Shown: positions 27,162-37,070 of the stretch, piece by piece
How the letters are laid out: each line of letters begins with the position of its first letter
Position numbering within the stretch: position 1 is the stretch's first letter
Source: Synechococcus sp. RS9916
GTDB lineage: Bacteria; Cyanobacteriota; Cyanobacteriia; PCC-6307; Cyanobiaceae
Assembly (NCBI RefSeq): GCF_000153825.1
Contig: NZ_DS022299.1
Coordinates: 1,452,869-1,516,868 of the forward strand
Direction of reading: 5' to 3'
Length of the DNA stretch: 64,000 bases
The notes under the pieces: model-generated
Seen by the model: the letters and a program-made list of their open reading frames with translations, nothing else
The model's database searches: none
What the model was told of the DNA's origin: nothing
Program-made: the position numbers and the translations under genes

Positions 27162-28364
27162 TCAGTCGAGCGCTGGGATCAACAACAGCAGGCGGAGGTT
27201 CAAAAGTTGGCGAGCCAAAGCAGCCGTTCCTTCACCAAAGCCCAGCGTCCCGAGGGGAGTCTGAGGCTGCTGGTCCACAGCTTTCAACAACTCCAAGGCC
27301 TCTGGCTCAATCGAGAGGGGCTCCAGATCCGGACCAAGCATGCTGGTGGAAGGCCAACCCCAGACGCAGGGCTGACGCTCTCCGAAGGCAGCAAGCAACT
27401 CCTCGTCGTCATCCCATCGCTTGTGGATGACTGGAGCAGCACTCACGAAAAATTCGAAATGGCTGATATCGGGGTCAAGCTCTTCGACAAGCAGCCACTG
27501 GTCCAGCTGAGGAAGGCTGCGGGCGCGTTCCAGCAACTCCCCCTGAAGCAGACGTGCAGGATCCCAGACGCTCGGATTCGAGAAGCCAGCGAAGTGCAGA
27601 CCCGAGGAGTCCAAATAGTTCAGTAGCCCCCGCAGGTTGTAACTGGTTTCCTGCGGATGCAGGTACATGTCCGCGAAGTTGGCGTCTGCAGCGCAATCGA
27701 CTGACCATCGCTGCTCGTGGTGGCGGCGCAAGCGGTTGTCTGCGGGCAAGACCTCAAACAATTGGCGGCCCAAAGCCAAACCTTCAGGACCTGTGCCCAC
27801 GGAGAGCTGAGTCAAAGCGCGCTGCACTCGATGGATTTCCCACCGCCCAGCATCGGCATAAAGGAAAAGGTGCAGCAGACCATGAGGGGCAAGGCGGTCA
27901 CCCAAAGCCTTCAGTCCGGCGGAAGGGTCATCCAGATGGTGCAGAACCCCAACGGAATTGATGTAATCGAATGCCCCCTCCCCAGCCAGATCCAGCAGGC
28001 TTCGCTGCTCTTGCCTAAGAGACGACACCACCTCAGCAGCACCGGAACGACGCAGACGTTCCCGAGCCACATCGAGGGCGCCTGCGCTGATGTCCACAGC
28101 CAGTACGTCGGCACCAGGATTGGAGTGGCAGAGATAGTCCGTGGTCACCCCCGTGCCGCAACCGGCATCAAGAATCCTGAGTGGTGGTGCGGAACTGAGC
28201 GGAGGCTTGGACACACCAAACACCGCTTGATGAACACTGCGGAGATTCCAGCGCCAGTTGTACCCGGGCGGTGGGCCGTCCTGGAGAGGATCTCCAGGGA
28301 AAGGGAAACGGTCGTAAAAGGCACTAACAACTGGCGTTGCAGCATCCGTTGAGGACTGGGACAT
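27162..28364 (-). CDS. Class I SAM-dependent methyltransferase
   Basis: A 400-residue protein with methyltransferase motif I LRILDAGCGTGVTTDYL near residue 60, motif II VLAVDISAGAL and a post-motif YINSVGVLHHLDDP. The first ~45 residues (VVSAFYDRFPFPGDPLQDGPPPGYNWRWN) form a lead-in seen in a cyanobacterial family of unknown substrate. The C-terminal ~170 residues are not methyltransferase-like. ATG 28364 is preferred to 28394. It diverges from apcE with 161 bases between them. It does not look like BioC. Confidence 0.8.
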   Translation of the reverse strand: MSQSSTDAATPVVSAFYDRFPFPGDPLQDGPPPGYNWRWNLRSVHQAVFGVSKPPLSSAPPLRILDAGCGTGVTTDYLCHSNPGADVLAVDISAGALDVARERLRRSGAAEVVSSLRQEQRSLLDLAGEGAFDYINSVGVLHHLDDPSAGLKALGDRLAPHGLLHLFLYADAGRWEIHRVQRALTQLSVGTGPEGLALGRQLFEVLPADNRLRRHHEQRWSVDCAADANFADMYLHPQETSYNLRGLLNYLDSSGLHFAGFSNPSVWDPARLLQGELLERARSLPQLDQWLLVEELDPDISHFEFFVSAAPVIHKRWDDDEELLAAFGERQPCVWGWPSTSMLGPDLEPLSIEPEALELLKAVDQQPQTPLGTLGFGEGTAALARQLLNLRLLLLIPALD

Positions 28365-28525
28365 CGGCAGCAGGAGACGGCAAAAGCCACGCACGTTCAG
28401 CCGAGCATTTCATGGGCGACACCCCTGTCAGGGCCAGGCTCCCCATCCCTGCAAATATTTGTTCATGGCAGCTCAGAATCCTCTGACGCGAGCCGTATGG
28501 TGTCTCGATCTGGCTTGCTTCGTTC

Positions 28526-31500
28526 ATGACCGTGACCGCCAGCAGCGGCAGCACAAGAGTTACCCCCCAGCTCTTCGACACCCTGCCTCTTTCGAGCGTT
28601 CGCCAGGCTGAGCAGCAAGATCGCTTCCCTGATGGGGGAGAGCTGGACAACCTGATCACTTTCTTCCGCAGCGGACAGGACCGTATACAGGCTGCAGAAC
28701 TATTGGCAGTGAATGCTGAGGCGATCGTCGCTCGCGCTGCCAACCGGATTTTTGCCGGCGGAACACCTCTTTCATTCCTCGATGCTCCACTCAGCCGCGG
28801 GGAAATCACCAAAGCGGATGGAACCGTTCTGGCTGCTGACCAGGTGGCCTTCCAGCGCTCAGTTGAGACATTTACCGGCTCGAGCGCAACTGTCAAGAGG
28901 GGCAATGCCTTCACCCGGTTGCTACGCGGAAATAACGAAGACGCTGACGTTCGGGTCGTCCTTCCGACTGGTTTTTCACCAATCAGCGTGGCCAAGTACG
29001 GACCCGAACGAATGCGGAAATCAGTCCGCGACATGGGTTGGTTCTTGCGCTACGTGGGCTACGCACTCGTGGCTGGTGATCCGAGCATTCTTTCGGTCAA
29101 CACCCGTGGGCTGAGGGATCTTCTCGAAAAAGGCTGCTCATTGGTCGCCACAAACGTGGCCTTGCAGGAGATGCGAGCCGCTGCAGCGTCCCTGCTGAGC
29201 GACCGCCCCGAAGCACGTCGGCTGACCATCGACTGCTTCAACGTCTTGTTGACTGAATTGGCCGTTGCCACGCCTTCTACTCGACAAAAGCTCGGAAGCA
29301 AGCAACGCCAAGGCCTGCAGCTTCCTGCGATTTATGCCCTTGCCTCCCAGGGAGGTTCGCAGCGCTACAGCATCAAACCATCGATGAGCGGCAGCGAACG
29401 CCAAGAGATTGTTCGCGCTGCGTACCGGCAAGTTTTTGAGCGCGACATTGCTAAGGGCTACTCCCAAGCCCCCTGTGCTGCTGAGGCCTCTCAGTTGGTG
29501 CAAGGCAAAATTTCAATGCGGGAATTCATTCGTGCTCTCGGATGCTGCAAGGAATACCGCCAGCAATTCCACGACCGCTTCGTGAACAGCCGCGTGGTTG
29601 AGCTCGCCTACCGCCATTTCCTCGGCCGAGGCATTAGCTCCCTGGAGGAGTTCAAAACCACCTTCGCGATCTTGAGTGATCAAGGCTTGAACGGCTTGAT
29701 CGATGTGCTGGTGAATTCTTCGGAATACGCCCAGACTTTCGGCGAGGAAACCGTTCCGTTCCTGCGGGACCTTGGAGAGGAAGCCCAGGAAAGTGCTGGG
29801 TGGGGCTCGAACAGAAAACTGTTCCGTTTCAGTGCTCCTTTCGATGGCGCTCCCCAATACGTCACCCTTTACGCCTCCTATCGCCAGCCACTGGCTGACC
29901 AGCACGTCTACGGCGGGGGTAATGATCCCATCGGCAACCAGTACGGAGCGATCTTCCCCAGCGGCACTGCCTCGGTCAGCACCCGTCCAGCTCCCTATGG
30001 ATACGACACCCGTCGTTTGCTGGTGAGCAACGGTCTGGCCGCTCCCGGGCAGATGGATAGTGATCAGTTCCGCAGCAGCCGTCCCCGCAAAGTGGGCCCT
30101 CGGGTCATGCGTCTTCAACAGATCGCCACAGGCGGAGCAACTGTTCCCCGTCGTGGAGGCCAGCCGAGTATCAGAGCCACAGAATCGAGCACACAGGCCG
30201 TTATTAACGCCGTTTATGTGCAGGTACTAGGCAATGCTGGCTACGCAGGCGAGCGGATGGGATCAGACGAGGCAAGACTTGAAAACGGTGATATTTCTCT
30301 GCGCGACTTTGTGCGCATCGTGGCCAGTTCTGATGCTTTTCGGCGTCGCTACTGGAGCGGCCTCTATATCGCCAAAGCGATCGAAGTCATGCATCGCCGG
30401 TTGCTCGGTCGCCCCACATTTGGCCGCTGGGAAATCGACGCTCTCTTCGATACAGCAGCGCGCAAAGGCTTTTACGGCCTCGTCGATGCTCTGATCGACA
30501 GCAAGGAGTACAAAGACTGCTTCGGGGAAGACACTGTTCCCTATGAAAGATTCATCACCCCTGCCGATCTCAACATGAGGCGGGTTCCAACATGGAAGCA
30601 AGCTATTAACCTTGAAGCCATTGCTCCTAGTAAACAAGTATCGAGACCTGAGACAAAAACTGTCGAGAGACTGAAGACCAGCGGAGATCTCACAAAGCGC
30701 AACCTCCCCCCTTCAGGAGGCCAGATCAAATGGCAAGAATCCTCATCCACTAGAAAGAGTCAGAATCAAGCGCCCTCTTTTGCCCTCACAAAGACATTTG
30801 ATAGAGCCAATAAAACTAAAACTCCATCGTGGCAAGCCAAGGTTGAGTTCAGAGGGATCGTCAGCCCGGAGATTCCTGGCGAAAAGATTCTTCAGGCCCT
30901 AAGGCGCAATGACATCAATGGCTTTGCATCACGCGTTGGCCTCAAATCCTCAATTGAATTAAATCCACCTTTTACCGAAGAAGCACTGTCTTCCGTTATT
31001 GACGAGACCTATCGGCAACTCCTCAATCGAATCCCATTTGATGACGAACGCCTTGTTGAAGCAGAATCTCAACTAAGAGATCAAAAATTCCCCCTTGTAG
31101 GCTTTATTGAAGCTGTTGCGCTGAGCGACATATTCCAGAAACGTCTCAGCGCCATGGCTCCTTTGAGAGCTGCAGCCGCAAGTCATCTTGCCATCCTTGG
31201 ACGCGCTGCAACCCCCAAAGAAGCAGCTGAATTCGTCCAGGTCAGAGCGAGCGATGGCCAATCCGCAGCCATTCGCAAAATCTTTGAACGGCGCGAAGCA
31301 GAGGATGCCAACCGTCTACTGCAAATCAAACTTCCTTCCACGGATGGGCGCCAAAGTTTCAGGGAGCTTCAGACCTCCAGGAAAGAGAGCCTTCCAAGGC
31401 CTATTTCTGCTTCTACTTCGCCTACCTACCTAGTAGACACGGATCAAAATGCTGGAGCCAAAACAAGCGGCCGCTTCAAGTCCCCCAAGGCATCCCGTCC

Positions 31501-32074
31501 AGCGACTGCACTACCACTGCCTCCATTAGCGCGAGCACTTGAAAGCAAAGACACCACAGGCTTCCAAAGAAGGTCAGGCATCGCTTCACCCATAGCTCTA
31601 ACCCCTCCCTTTAGCGAAGACGAGTTGACCATTGCCATTGAGGCCACCTATCGCCAACTCATTAACCGCATCCCGCTAGATAACGAACGACTGACAAGCG
31701 CCGAATCCTTACTTCGCAATGAAGACCTCGACCTTTCGGGATTTGTGGAGGCAGTTGCCATGAGCGATCTCTTCCAACAAAGGCTGTCAACCATGGCGCC
31801 ACTTCGGGCGGCATCTGCAGCCGCCCTAGCCCTATTAGGACGCGCATCCACACCTTCGGAAGCTGCCGAATTCCTAAAGATTCGCGCAGCTGCTGGACAG
31901 CCAGAGGCCACGCGCTGGCTTCTGACTTCTGCAGAGACCTTCAACACCAACGAAGTCCCTCGCATCCAAGGCATGGAGACGAGCCCAGGACAATCTCAGT
32001 CAACAGTGATTCGCACTGCCTCACTGTATCGAGGAAATTCAGCACTGAACCCCCCAAAAGATTCCGCAATCTGA
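28526..32074 (+). CDS. apcE: Phycobilisome core-membrane linker ApcE (LCM)
   Basis: Anchors and assembles the phycobilisome core and serves as terminal energy emitter; 1182 residues. The N-terminal phycobilin-binding domain (about 20-230) carries the chromophore Cys204 in LLEKGCSLVATN, and a loop insertion near 77-145. REP1 (about 285-414, ending FGEETVPFLRD) and REP2 (about 552-678, ending FGEDTVPYERF) are canonical linker domains. Two further REP-like units at 812-921 and 1025-1136 resemble each other strongly and lack the usual S-EY...FGE..VPY ending. A basic, AT-richer spacer lies at about 680-800. It heads the apcEABC cluster. Confidence 0.95.
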   Translation: MTVTASSGSTRVTPQLFDTLPLSSVRQAEQQDRFPDGGELDNLITFFRSGQDRIQAAELLAVNAEAIVARAANRIFAGGTPLSFLDAPLSRGEITKADGTVLAADQVAFQRSVETFTGSSATVKRGNAFTRLLRGNNEDADVRVVLPTGFSPISVAKYGPERMRKSVRDMGWFLRYVGYALVAGDPSILSVNTRGLRDLLEKGCSLVATNVALQEMRAAAASLLSDRPEARRLTIDCFNVLLTELAVATPSTRQKLGSKQRQGLQLPAIYALASQGGSQRYSIKPSMSGSERQEIVRAAYRQVFERDIAKGYSQAPCAAEASQLVQGKISMREFIRALGCCKEYRQQFHDRFVNSRVVELAYRHFLGRGISSLEEFKTTFAILSDQGLNGLIDVLVNSSEYAQTFGEETVPFLRDLGEEAQESAGWGSNRKLFRFSAPFDGAPQYVTLYASYRQPLADQHVYGGGNDPIGNQYGAIFPSGTASVSTRPAPYGYDTRRLLVSNGLAAPGQMDSDQFRSSRPRKVGPRVMRLQQIATGGATVPRRGGQPSIRATESSTQAVINAVYVQVLGNAGYAGERMGSDEARLENGDISLRDFVRIVASSDAFRRRYWSGLYIAKAIEVMHRRLLGRPTFGRWEIDALFDTAARKGFYGLVDALIDSKEYKDCFGEDTVPYERFITPADLNMRRVPTWKQAINLEAIAPSKQVSRPETKTVERLKTSGDLTKRNLPPSGGQIKWQESSSTRKSQNQAPSFALTKTFDRANKTKTPSWQAKVEFRGIVSPEIPGEKILQALRRNDINGFASRVGLKSSIELNPPFTEEALSSVIDETYRQLLNRIPFDDERLVEAESQLRDQKFPLVGFIEAVALSDIFQKRLSAMAPLRAAAASHLAILGRAATPKEAAEFVQVRASDGQSAAIRKIFERREAEDANRLLQIKLPSTDGRQSFRELQTSRKESLPRPISASTSPTYLVDTDQNAGAKTSGRFKSPKASRPATALPLPPLARALESKDTTGFQRRSGIASPIALTPPFSEDELTIAIEATYRQLINRIPLDNERLTSAESLLRNEDLDLSGFVEAVAMSDLFQQRLSTMAPLRAASAAALALLGRASTPSEAAEFLKIRAAAGQPEATRWLLTSAETFNTNEVPRIQGMETSPGQSQSTVIRTASLYRGNSALNPPKDSAI
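30959..31934 (+). repeat. Tandem duplicated REP-like units in ApcE
   Basis: Residues 812-921 and 1025-1136 align with identical landmarks (PPF-E-L, ETYRQLLNRIP against ATYRQLINRIP, SAMAPLRAA against STMAPLRAA, LGRAATPKEAAEF against LGRASTPSEAAEF), offset by 213 residues. Confidence 0.88.
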
Positions 32075-32106
32075 ATCAACGAACAACTCAATAGCTAAAA
32101 GCCAAA

Positions 32107-32144
32107 AACATTGGCTCGCAATAGGCGAGCCAATGTTCTTTTTA
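32107..32144 (+). terminator. Rho-independent terminator after apcE
   Basis: A 13-bp perfect stem (32107-32119 with 32125-32137, loop AATAG) followed by CTTTTTAT. It separates apcE from apcABC, so the latter needs its own promoter or readthrough. Confidence 0.88.
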
Positions 32145-32389
32145 TGGAAAATAAATTTGACAGAAAGCAGCAAATTTTCAATAGCAGAAAATAGCAAATG
32201 CGAATCACCAGAATCACTGCGGCGCAGCAGGTCTGCCCCTATACAGCCCATGAAGAACTGTTAACGAGTCCTAATAAGTGCCAGCCGCTGCCCGCACAAT
32301 GATTGAGCGATCAGCCAAACTGTTCGCGTCAACCTATTCACCGGATCTCGGCCTCCTTCGGGCGGCCGCGCTTTTCGAGGCAGAACTGC
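32145..32389 (+). promoter_or_regulatory. Intergenic leader upstream of apcA
   Basis: This gene-free stretch should hold the apcA promoter and a long 5' leader. It is AT-rich up to about 32280 and GC-rich after. I see GAGG about ten bases before the apcA ATG as a ribosome site, but no convincing -35/-10 pair. Confidence 0.5.
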
Positions 32390-32875
32390 ATGAGCATCGT
32401 CTCCAACTCGATCATCAACGCGGACGCCGAAGCCCGCTATCTCAGCCCTGGCGAACTCGACCAGATCAAGGCGTTCGTGAGCGGCGGCCAGCGCCGTCTT
32501 CGCGTTGCCCAGGTTCTGTGCGAAAGCCGTGAGCAAATCGTCAAGCAAGCTGCTGGCCAGCTCTTCCAGAAGCGGCCTGACGTCATTTCACCCGGCGGCA
32601 ATGCCTACGGCGAAGAAATGACTGCGACTTGCCTTCGCGACATGGACTACTACCTGCGCCTGGTGACCTACGGCGTGGTTGCTGGCGACGTCACCCCCAT
32701 TGAAGAAATCGGCGTGATCGGCGCCAAAGAGCTCTATCGCTCCCTGGGCACCCCCCTGGAAGCACTGGCCTCTTCTGTGCGTGAAATGAAGATTGTTGCC
32801 ATGGGCCTCCTCACCGGCGCTGACGCTGAGGAAGCAGGAACCTACTTCGATTACGTGGTCGGCGCTCTCGCCTGA
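32390..32875 (+). CDS. apcA: Allophycocyanin alpha subunit
   Basis: Core phycobiliprotein, 161 residues. Phycocyanobilin attaches at Cys81 ([13 protein letters not shown]). [22 protein letters not shown] is the family N-terminus and fixes the start at ATG 32390; an in-frame upstream codon at 32303 is not supported by family length. It pairs with ApcB to form the trimers stacked by ApcC and organised by ApcE. Confidence 0.98.
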   Translation: MSIVSNSIINADAEARYLSPGELDQIKAFVSGGQRRLRVAQVLCESREQIVKQAAGQLFQKRPDVISPGGNAYGEEMTATCLRDMDYYLRLVTYGVVAGDVTPIEEIGVIGAKELYRSLGTPLEALASSVREMKIVAMGLLTGADAEEAGTYFDYVVGALA

Positions 32876-32914
32876 TCCCTCATTACTGCCACACCACGCA
32901 ACTACTGAGACTCC

Positions 32915-33403
32915 ATGCAAGACGCCATCACCAACGTCATCAACAAGTCCGACGTCCAGGGTTTGTATCTCGACACTGCCTCGATGAGCAATCTCGAGCA
33001 GTACTTCGCGAGCGGTGAGCTCCGTGTTCGTGCTGCTGCCACCATCAGCGCTAATGCCTCCGGCATCATTCGCGATGCTGTTGCCAAAGCACTGCTCTAT
33101 TCGGACATCACCCGTCCGGGCGGCAACATGTACACGACCCGTCGCTATGCAGCCTGCATTCGCGACCTCGACTACTACCTCCGTTATTCCACCTACGCCA
33201 TGCTGGCTGGTGACACCTCGATTCTCGACGAGCGTGTTCTGAACGGCCTCAAGGAGACCTACAACTCCCTGGGCGTGCCGATCGGCGCCACCGTTCAGGC
33301 GATTCAAGCCATGAAGGAAGTGGTGGCTGGTCTTGTTGGCCCTGATGCTGGCAAGGAAATGGGTGTCTACCTCGACTACATCTGCTCAGGCCTCGGCAAC
33401 TGA
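32915..33403 (+). CDS. apcB: Allophycocyanin beta subunit
   Basis: Partner of ApcA, 162 residues. The bilin site is Cys81 ([13 protein letters not shown]). Asn71 ([11 protein letters not shown]) is the residue that is gamma-methylated in beta phycobiliproteins. It begins 39 bases after apcA, standard operon spacing. Confidence 0.98.
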   Translation: MQDAITNVINKSDVQGLYLDTASMSNLEQYFASGELRVRAAATISANASGIIRDAVAKALLYSDITRPGGNMYTTRRYAACIRDLDYYLRYSTYAMLAGDTSILDERVLNGLKETYNSLGVPIGATVQAIQAMKEVVAGLVGPDAGKEMGVYLDYICSGLGN

Positions 33404-33407
33404 GCCC

Positions 33408-33608
33408 ATGCGGTTGTTCAAAGTCACCGCCTGCATACCTTCCCCTGAAAAGGTTCGTACGCAGCGCGAATTGCAAAACACCTTCTTTACGAAGTGGGTT
33501 CCTTACGACAGCTGGTTCGCTGAACAACAGCGCATCCAAAAGCAGGGTGGTCGAATCATCAAGGTCGAACTCTGCACAGGCGGTCGTCAGGTGAACGTCG
33601 GCAATTGA
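33408..33608 (+). CDS. apcC: Phycobilisome 7.8-kDa core linker LC
   Basis: Small linker of 66 residues that caps allophycocyanin trimers. MRLFKVTACIPSPEKVRTQR and the basic QKQGGRIIKVELCTGGRQ end are characteristic of the CpcD-like linker family. It starts four bases after apcB and is followed by a strong terminator that ends the operon. Confidence 0.96.
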   Translation: MRLFKVTACIPSPEKVRTQRELQNTFFTKWVPYDSWFAEQQRIQKQGGRIIKVELCTGGRQVNVGN

Positions 33609-33634
33609 TCTGAGTTCCAACGCTCAAGCTCCTC

Positions 33635-33663
33635 AAAGTCCGGTCAACGACCGGACTTTTTTT
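33635..33663 (+). terminator. Rho-independent terminator of apcABC
   Basis: An 11-bp stem (33635-33645 with 33649-33659, loop AAC) runs into seven T, 26 bases after the apcC stop. Confidence 0.93.
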
Positions 33664-33714
33664 GTTTCCACGCCTTGGCAAAGTGCCGATCAGACGGCTG
33701 AATGGAGCCTCTGA

Positions 33715-34995
33715 GTGCTGTTGTCCTTGTCCCGCAAGCGCGTGAACCCAACACGGAGGTCCCGCAGGAGTGAGGGACGCCCGACAGTCGAAGCGGAGCA
33801 AGGACGTGAACCACGCAACGTTTTGCAGCGCACGCTCCCTCTCGACTGGTCACTGTGGCCAGCCGAAGCCCGCTTGCTGCTCAGTCTCACAGCGATCTGG
33901 AGCTTGGCTGGCCTCTTGGTGCTGGGATCAGCAAGCTGGTGGGTTGCCGCCCGCGAAATGGGCGAAGGGGCTTACTACCTGAAACGCCAACTGATCTGGA
34001 TGCTGGCCAGCTGGGGATTGCTGGCAGCAGCCATCAGCACTGATCTACGCCGGTGGATGAAGTGGGCGGGACCAGCCGTATGGATCGGCTGCTTGCTGGT
34101 TGCCGCCACCTTGGTGTTCGGCAGCACCGTGAATGGCGCCAGCCGATGGTTGGTGATCGGCCCCGTTCAGATCCAACCGTCCGAATTGGTCAAGCCATTT
34201 GTGGTGCTGCAGGCCGCCAATCTGTTCGCCCACTGGAAGCGCAGTGCGATCGATCAGAAGTTGCTGTGGCTCGGAAGCTTCGCAACGCTGATCCTGCTCA
34301 TCCTCAAACAGCCGAACCTAAGCACCGCAGCCCTCACAGGCCTGCTGCTATGGCTGATGGCCTTCTCCGCGGGCCTACGGCTGCGCACCCTGTTCGGGAC
34401 GGCCTTAGCCGGTGCCTCATTGGGCATCACAAGCATCTTTTTCAACGAATACCAACGCCTGCGCGTGATTTCCTTCGTGGACCCGTGGAAGGACCCCCAG
34501 GGCGATGGCTACCAACTGGTGCAGTCCTTGCTGGCCATCGGATCCGGCGGCATTTTTGGCCAGGGCTTCGGCCTCTCGACGCAGAAGTTGCAATACCTGC
34601 CCATCCAAAGCACCGATTTCATCTTTGCCGTCTATGCCGAGGAATTCGGGTTCATCGGCTCGGTGATGCTTCTGGTGTTTTTGATGCTTGTCGCCTTTCT
34701 CGGTCTACGCGTCGCCTTGCGCTGCCGCAGCAATACCGCCCGCCTGATCGCCATTGGCTGCACCACCTTGCTGATTGGCCAGTCGTTAATGAACCTCGCT
34801 GTGGCCTCCGGCTCCATGCCCACCACGGGCCTCCCTCTCCCGATGGTCAGCTACGGCGGCAATTCCCTCCTCTCCAGCTTGCTGGTGGCCGGCCTGCTGA
34901 TCCGCTGCTCGCTGGAATCCACCAGCCTGGTGGGGGGTCGCCGGCCTCGGCGGCGGCGCGCACCTGAAGACCGACACCTGGCATCCACTCGATAG
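33715..34995 (+). CDS. ftsW: SEDS-family peptidoglycan polymerase, FtsW/RodA
   Basis: Polytopic membrane protein of about 426 residues that polymerises lipid II at the septum or cell wall. Signature NGASRWLVIGPVQIQPSELVK is FtsW-like, and the late GLPLPMVSYGGNSLLSSLL motif is the SEDS C-terminal hallmark. About ten hydrophobic helices are visible. The N-terminal ~45 residues are basic and cytoplasmic. The start GTG 33715 is uncertain; GTG 33742 is also possible. No penicillin-binding partner is nearby. Confidence 0.88.
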   Translation: MLLSLSRKRVNPTRRSRRSEGRPTVEAEQGREPRNVLQRTLPLDWSLWPAEARLLLSLTAIWSLAGLLVLGSASWWVAAREMGEGAYYLKRQLIWMLASWGLLAAAISTDLRRWMKWAGPAVWIGCLLVAATLVFGSTVNGASRWLVIGPVQIQPSELVKPFVVLQAANLFAHWKRSAIDQKLLWLGSFATLILLILKQPNLSTAALTGLLLWLMAFSAGLRLRTLFGTALAGASLGITSIFFNEYQRLRVISFVDPWKDPQGDGYQLVQSLLAIGSGGIFGQGFGLSTQKLQYLPIQSTDFIFAVYAEEFGFIGSVMLLVFLMLVAFLGLRVALRCRSNTARLIAIGCTTLLIGQSLMNLAVASGSMPTTGLPLPMVSYGGNSLLSSLLVAGLLIRCSLESTSLVGGRRPRRRRAPEDRHLASTR

Positions 34996-35150
34996 GGTGA
35001 GCCTTCCCGAACGACCCGGATCCACCGGCTGGGACCATTCACGCTTCCTTCCTGACGTTCGCCACCCTCGATCTATCGGACCTGGCCCGCAGCAGCGAAC
35101 ATCTCCTGCAACAGGCGCTGAACCAACCGGGGCCACTCACCCTGGGACTG

Positions 35151-35771
35151 GTGTTTGCAGGTGGAGCCCTGACCAGCCTGGGCCCCTGTTCGCTGTCTCT
35201 GCTGCCGGTGACCCTGGCCTACCTGGCCGGTTTTGAAGCCAAGCAGCCCGCATGGCAGCGGAGCGTTCTCTTCTGCTCAGGCATCGTCGGCGCTCTGGTG
35301 GTGCTGGGCAGCCTCAGTGGTCTAGTGGGGCGGATCTACGGTCAGGTACCGGATGTGGTGCCCACCCTGGTGGCCCTTCTGGCCGTCGTGATGGGGCTGA
35401 ACTTGTTAGGGCTGATCCGAATCCCCCTCCCTGCCGGACCCGACCCCATGCGCTGGACAAAGCGCGTGCCCGCACCCTTAGCTCCGATCGCCGCTGGACT
35501 GGCCTTCGGACTCGCCGCCTCCCCCTGCACAACCCCTGTACTGGCGGTACTGCTGGGCTGGATCGCCACGAGCGGCCAACCCCTGGTGGGCGTGATGCTG
35601 CTCACCAGCTTCGGCATCGGCCAGGTGCTTCCTCTGCTGATCGCCGGCAGTGCAGCGGCCAGCGTGCCCAAACTGCTGGCGCTGCGTCCCATCGGGCGCT
35701 GGGTTCCCCCCATCAGCGGCGTGGTGCTGCTCAGCACAGGCATGCTCACCTTGCTGGCCCGCTGGACCTGA
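35151..35771 (+). CDS. ccdA: Cytochrome c biogenesis protein CcdA (thiol-disulfide transporter)
   Basis: Membrane protein that moves reducing power across the thylakoid membrane for heme attachment to c-type cytochromes. Six hydrophobic helices are seen with the two redox Cys, one in LTSLGPCSLSLLPVT and one in GLAASPCTTPVLAVLLG. The canonical start GTG 35151 falls inside the first helix. The same frame stays open back to 35001 and encodes plausible N-terminus (LDLSDLARSSEHLLQQAL, then PGPLTLGL), so the real start probably lies upstream, perhaps at a rare codon such as ATT 35037. It is three bases before ccs1. Confidence 0.85.
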   Translation: MFAGGALTSLGPCSLSLLPVTLAYLAGFEAKQPAWQRSVLFCSGIVGALVVLGSLSGLVGRIYGQVPDVVPTLVALLAVVMGLNLLGLIRIPLPAGPDPMRWTKRVPAPLAPIAAGLAFGLAASPCTTPVLAVLLGWIATSGQPLVGVMLLTSFGIGQVLPLLIAGSAAASVPKLLALRPIGRWVPPISGVVLLSTGMLTLLARWT

Positions 35772-35774
35772 TCG

Positions 35775-37070
35775 ATGTCTGTGCTTCGCCGTCTCGCCGC
35801 TCTGCTCTCCGATCTGCGGCTGGCCATCGTGCTGCTGCTGTTGATTGCCATCGCCAGTGCCATCGGCACGATCCTTCCGCAGGGAGAAGCCCCTGATCTG
35901 TATCTGGAGCGGTTCAATGCCGATCCCTGGCTGGGTTTCGTCAATGGGGATCGCATGCTGCAACTGCAGCTGGATCGGATCTATTCCAGCGGCTGGTTTC
36001 TGCTGCTACTGGGATGGCTTGGCCTGGCCCTGATTCTCTGCAGCTGGAGACGACAATGGCCCGCTCTACAAGCAGCACTGCGCTGGATCGATTACCGGGA
36101 ACCTCGCCAGCTAAGCAAGCTGGCTCTTGCCGAAACGCTCCCCAGCGACGATCCGAACACCTCCCTCAACGCGCTCGGCCAAAGCCTGCAGGCCCAGGGA
36201 TGGACCGTGCAGGAGAAAGACGGACGCCTGGCCGCGCGGCGCGGCGTGATGGGCCGGGTTGGGCCCTTGCTGGTTCACACCGGATTGGTGCTGTTGATGC
36301 TTGGGGCCGCATGGGGAGCCCTGGCCGGCAATCGTCTGGAACGTTTTCTCGCGCCTGGCCGGAGTCTGGATCTTCTCGATCGATCGGGCACCAGTCAGAT
36401 GACGCTCACCCTGGACAGCTTCGCGATCGAGCGCGATCCCGCTGGTCGCACCGAACAATTCCGATCCCAGCTGCTACTGCAGTCGGCAGGAGACGCACGG
36501 CCGCTGCGGGAAGAGATCAGCGTCAACCACCCACTTCGCTATCGCGGCATGACCGTCTATCAAGCGGATTGGTCTCTGGCCACGATCACCGTGCAACTGG
36601 GCAAAAGTCCCCTGCTACAACTCCCACTGCAAACCTTCCCTGAACTCGGGGATCAACTCTGGGGCCTGGTGCTTCCGACCCGGCCCGACGGCAGTGAACC
36701 GGTGTTACTCACCACCAGCAGCGAGGCCGGCCCAGTGCAGGTGTTTGGTGAGGGCGGCGACTTAATCACCAATCTGCGCCCCGGCGGCACACCAGCCGAC
36801 GTGAACGGCTTGCCCCTGCGTGTGGTGGAGGTGATGCCCGCCAGCGGGTTACTGCTGAAACGGGATCCCGGGGTCCCCTTGGTGTACTTGGGATTTGCGA
36901 TCACCTTGCTGGGGGGTGGCTTGAGCCTGGTGGCCACCCGACAGCTTTGGGCCGTCAGCGACTTACAACATGGAAAGTTGCATGTTGCAGGGCTCTGCAA
37001 CCGCAACCTCAGTGGCTTTGCTCAGGAGTTCCCGACACTGCTCAACAAGGTTGCCGGGTCCCATGGCTGA
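35775..37070 (+). CDS. ccs1: Cytochrome c biogenesis protein Ccs1 (ResB)
   Basis: System II heme-ligation component, 431 residues. N-terminal [26 protein letters not shown] starts the first of three early helices, then [20 protein letters not shown] lumenal domain follows (about 140-370), including [22 protein letters not shown]. The fourth helix near the end reads [17 protein letters not shown]. The pairing with ccdA is the classic system II arrangement; CcsA is not in this window. Its 3' end overlaps the convergent queF by 29 bases. Confidence 0.93.
   Translation: MSVLRRLAALLSDLRLAIVLLLLIAIASAIGTILPQGEAPDLYLERFNADPWLGFVNGDRMLQLQLDRIYSSGWFLLLLGWLGLALILCSWRRQWPALQAALRWIDYREPRQLSKLALAETLPSDDPNTSLNALGQSLQAQGWTVQEKDGRLAARRGVMGRVGPLLVHTGLVLLMLGAAWGALAGNRLERFLAPGRSLDLLDRSGTSQMTLTLDSFAIERDPAGRTEQFRSQLLLQSAGDARPLREEISVNHPLRYRGMTVYQADWSLATITVQLGKSPLLQLPLQTFPELGDQLWGLVLPTRPDGSEPVLLTTSSEAGPVQVFGEGGDLITNLRPGGTPADVNGLPLRVVEVMPASGLLLKRDPGVPLVYLGFAITLLGGGLSLVATRQLWAVSDLQHGKLHVAGLCNRNLSGFAQEFPTLLNKVAGSHG

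Noticed and set aside
27162-28364. Methyltransferase as the missing bioC
   Set aside because: Its N-terminal lead-in and long C-terminal domain do not resemble BioC, and it is far from the bio genes.
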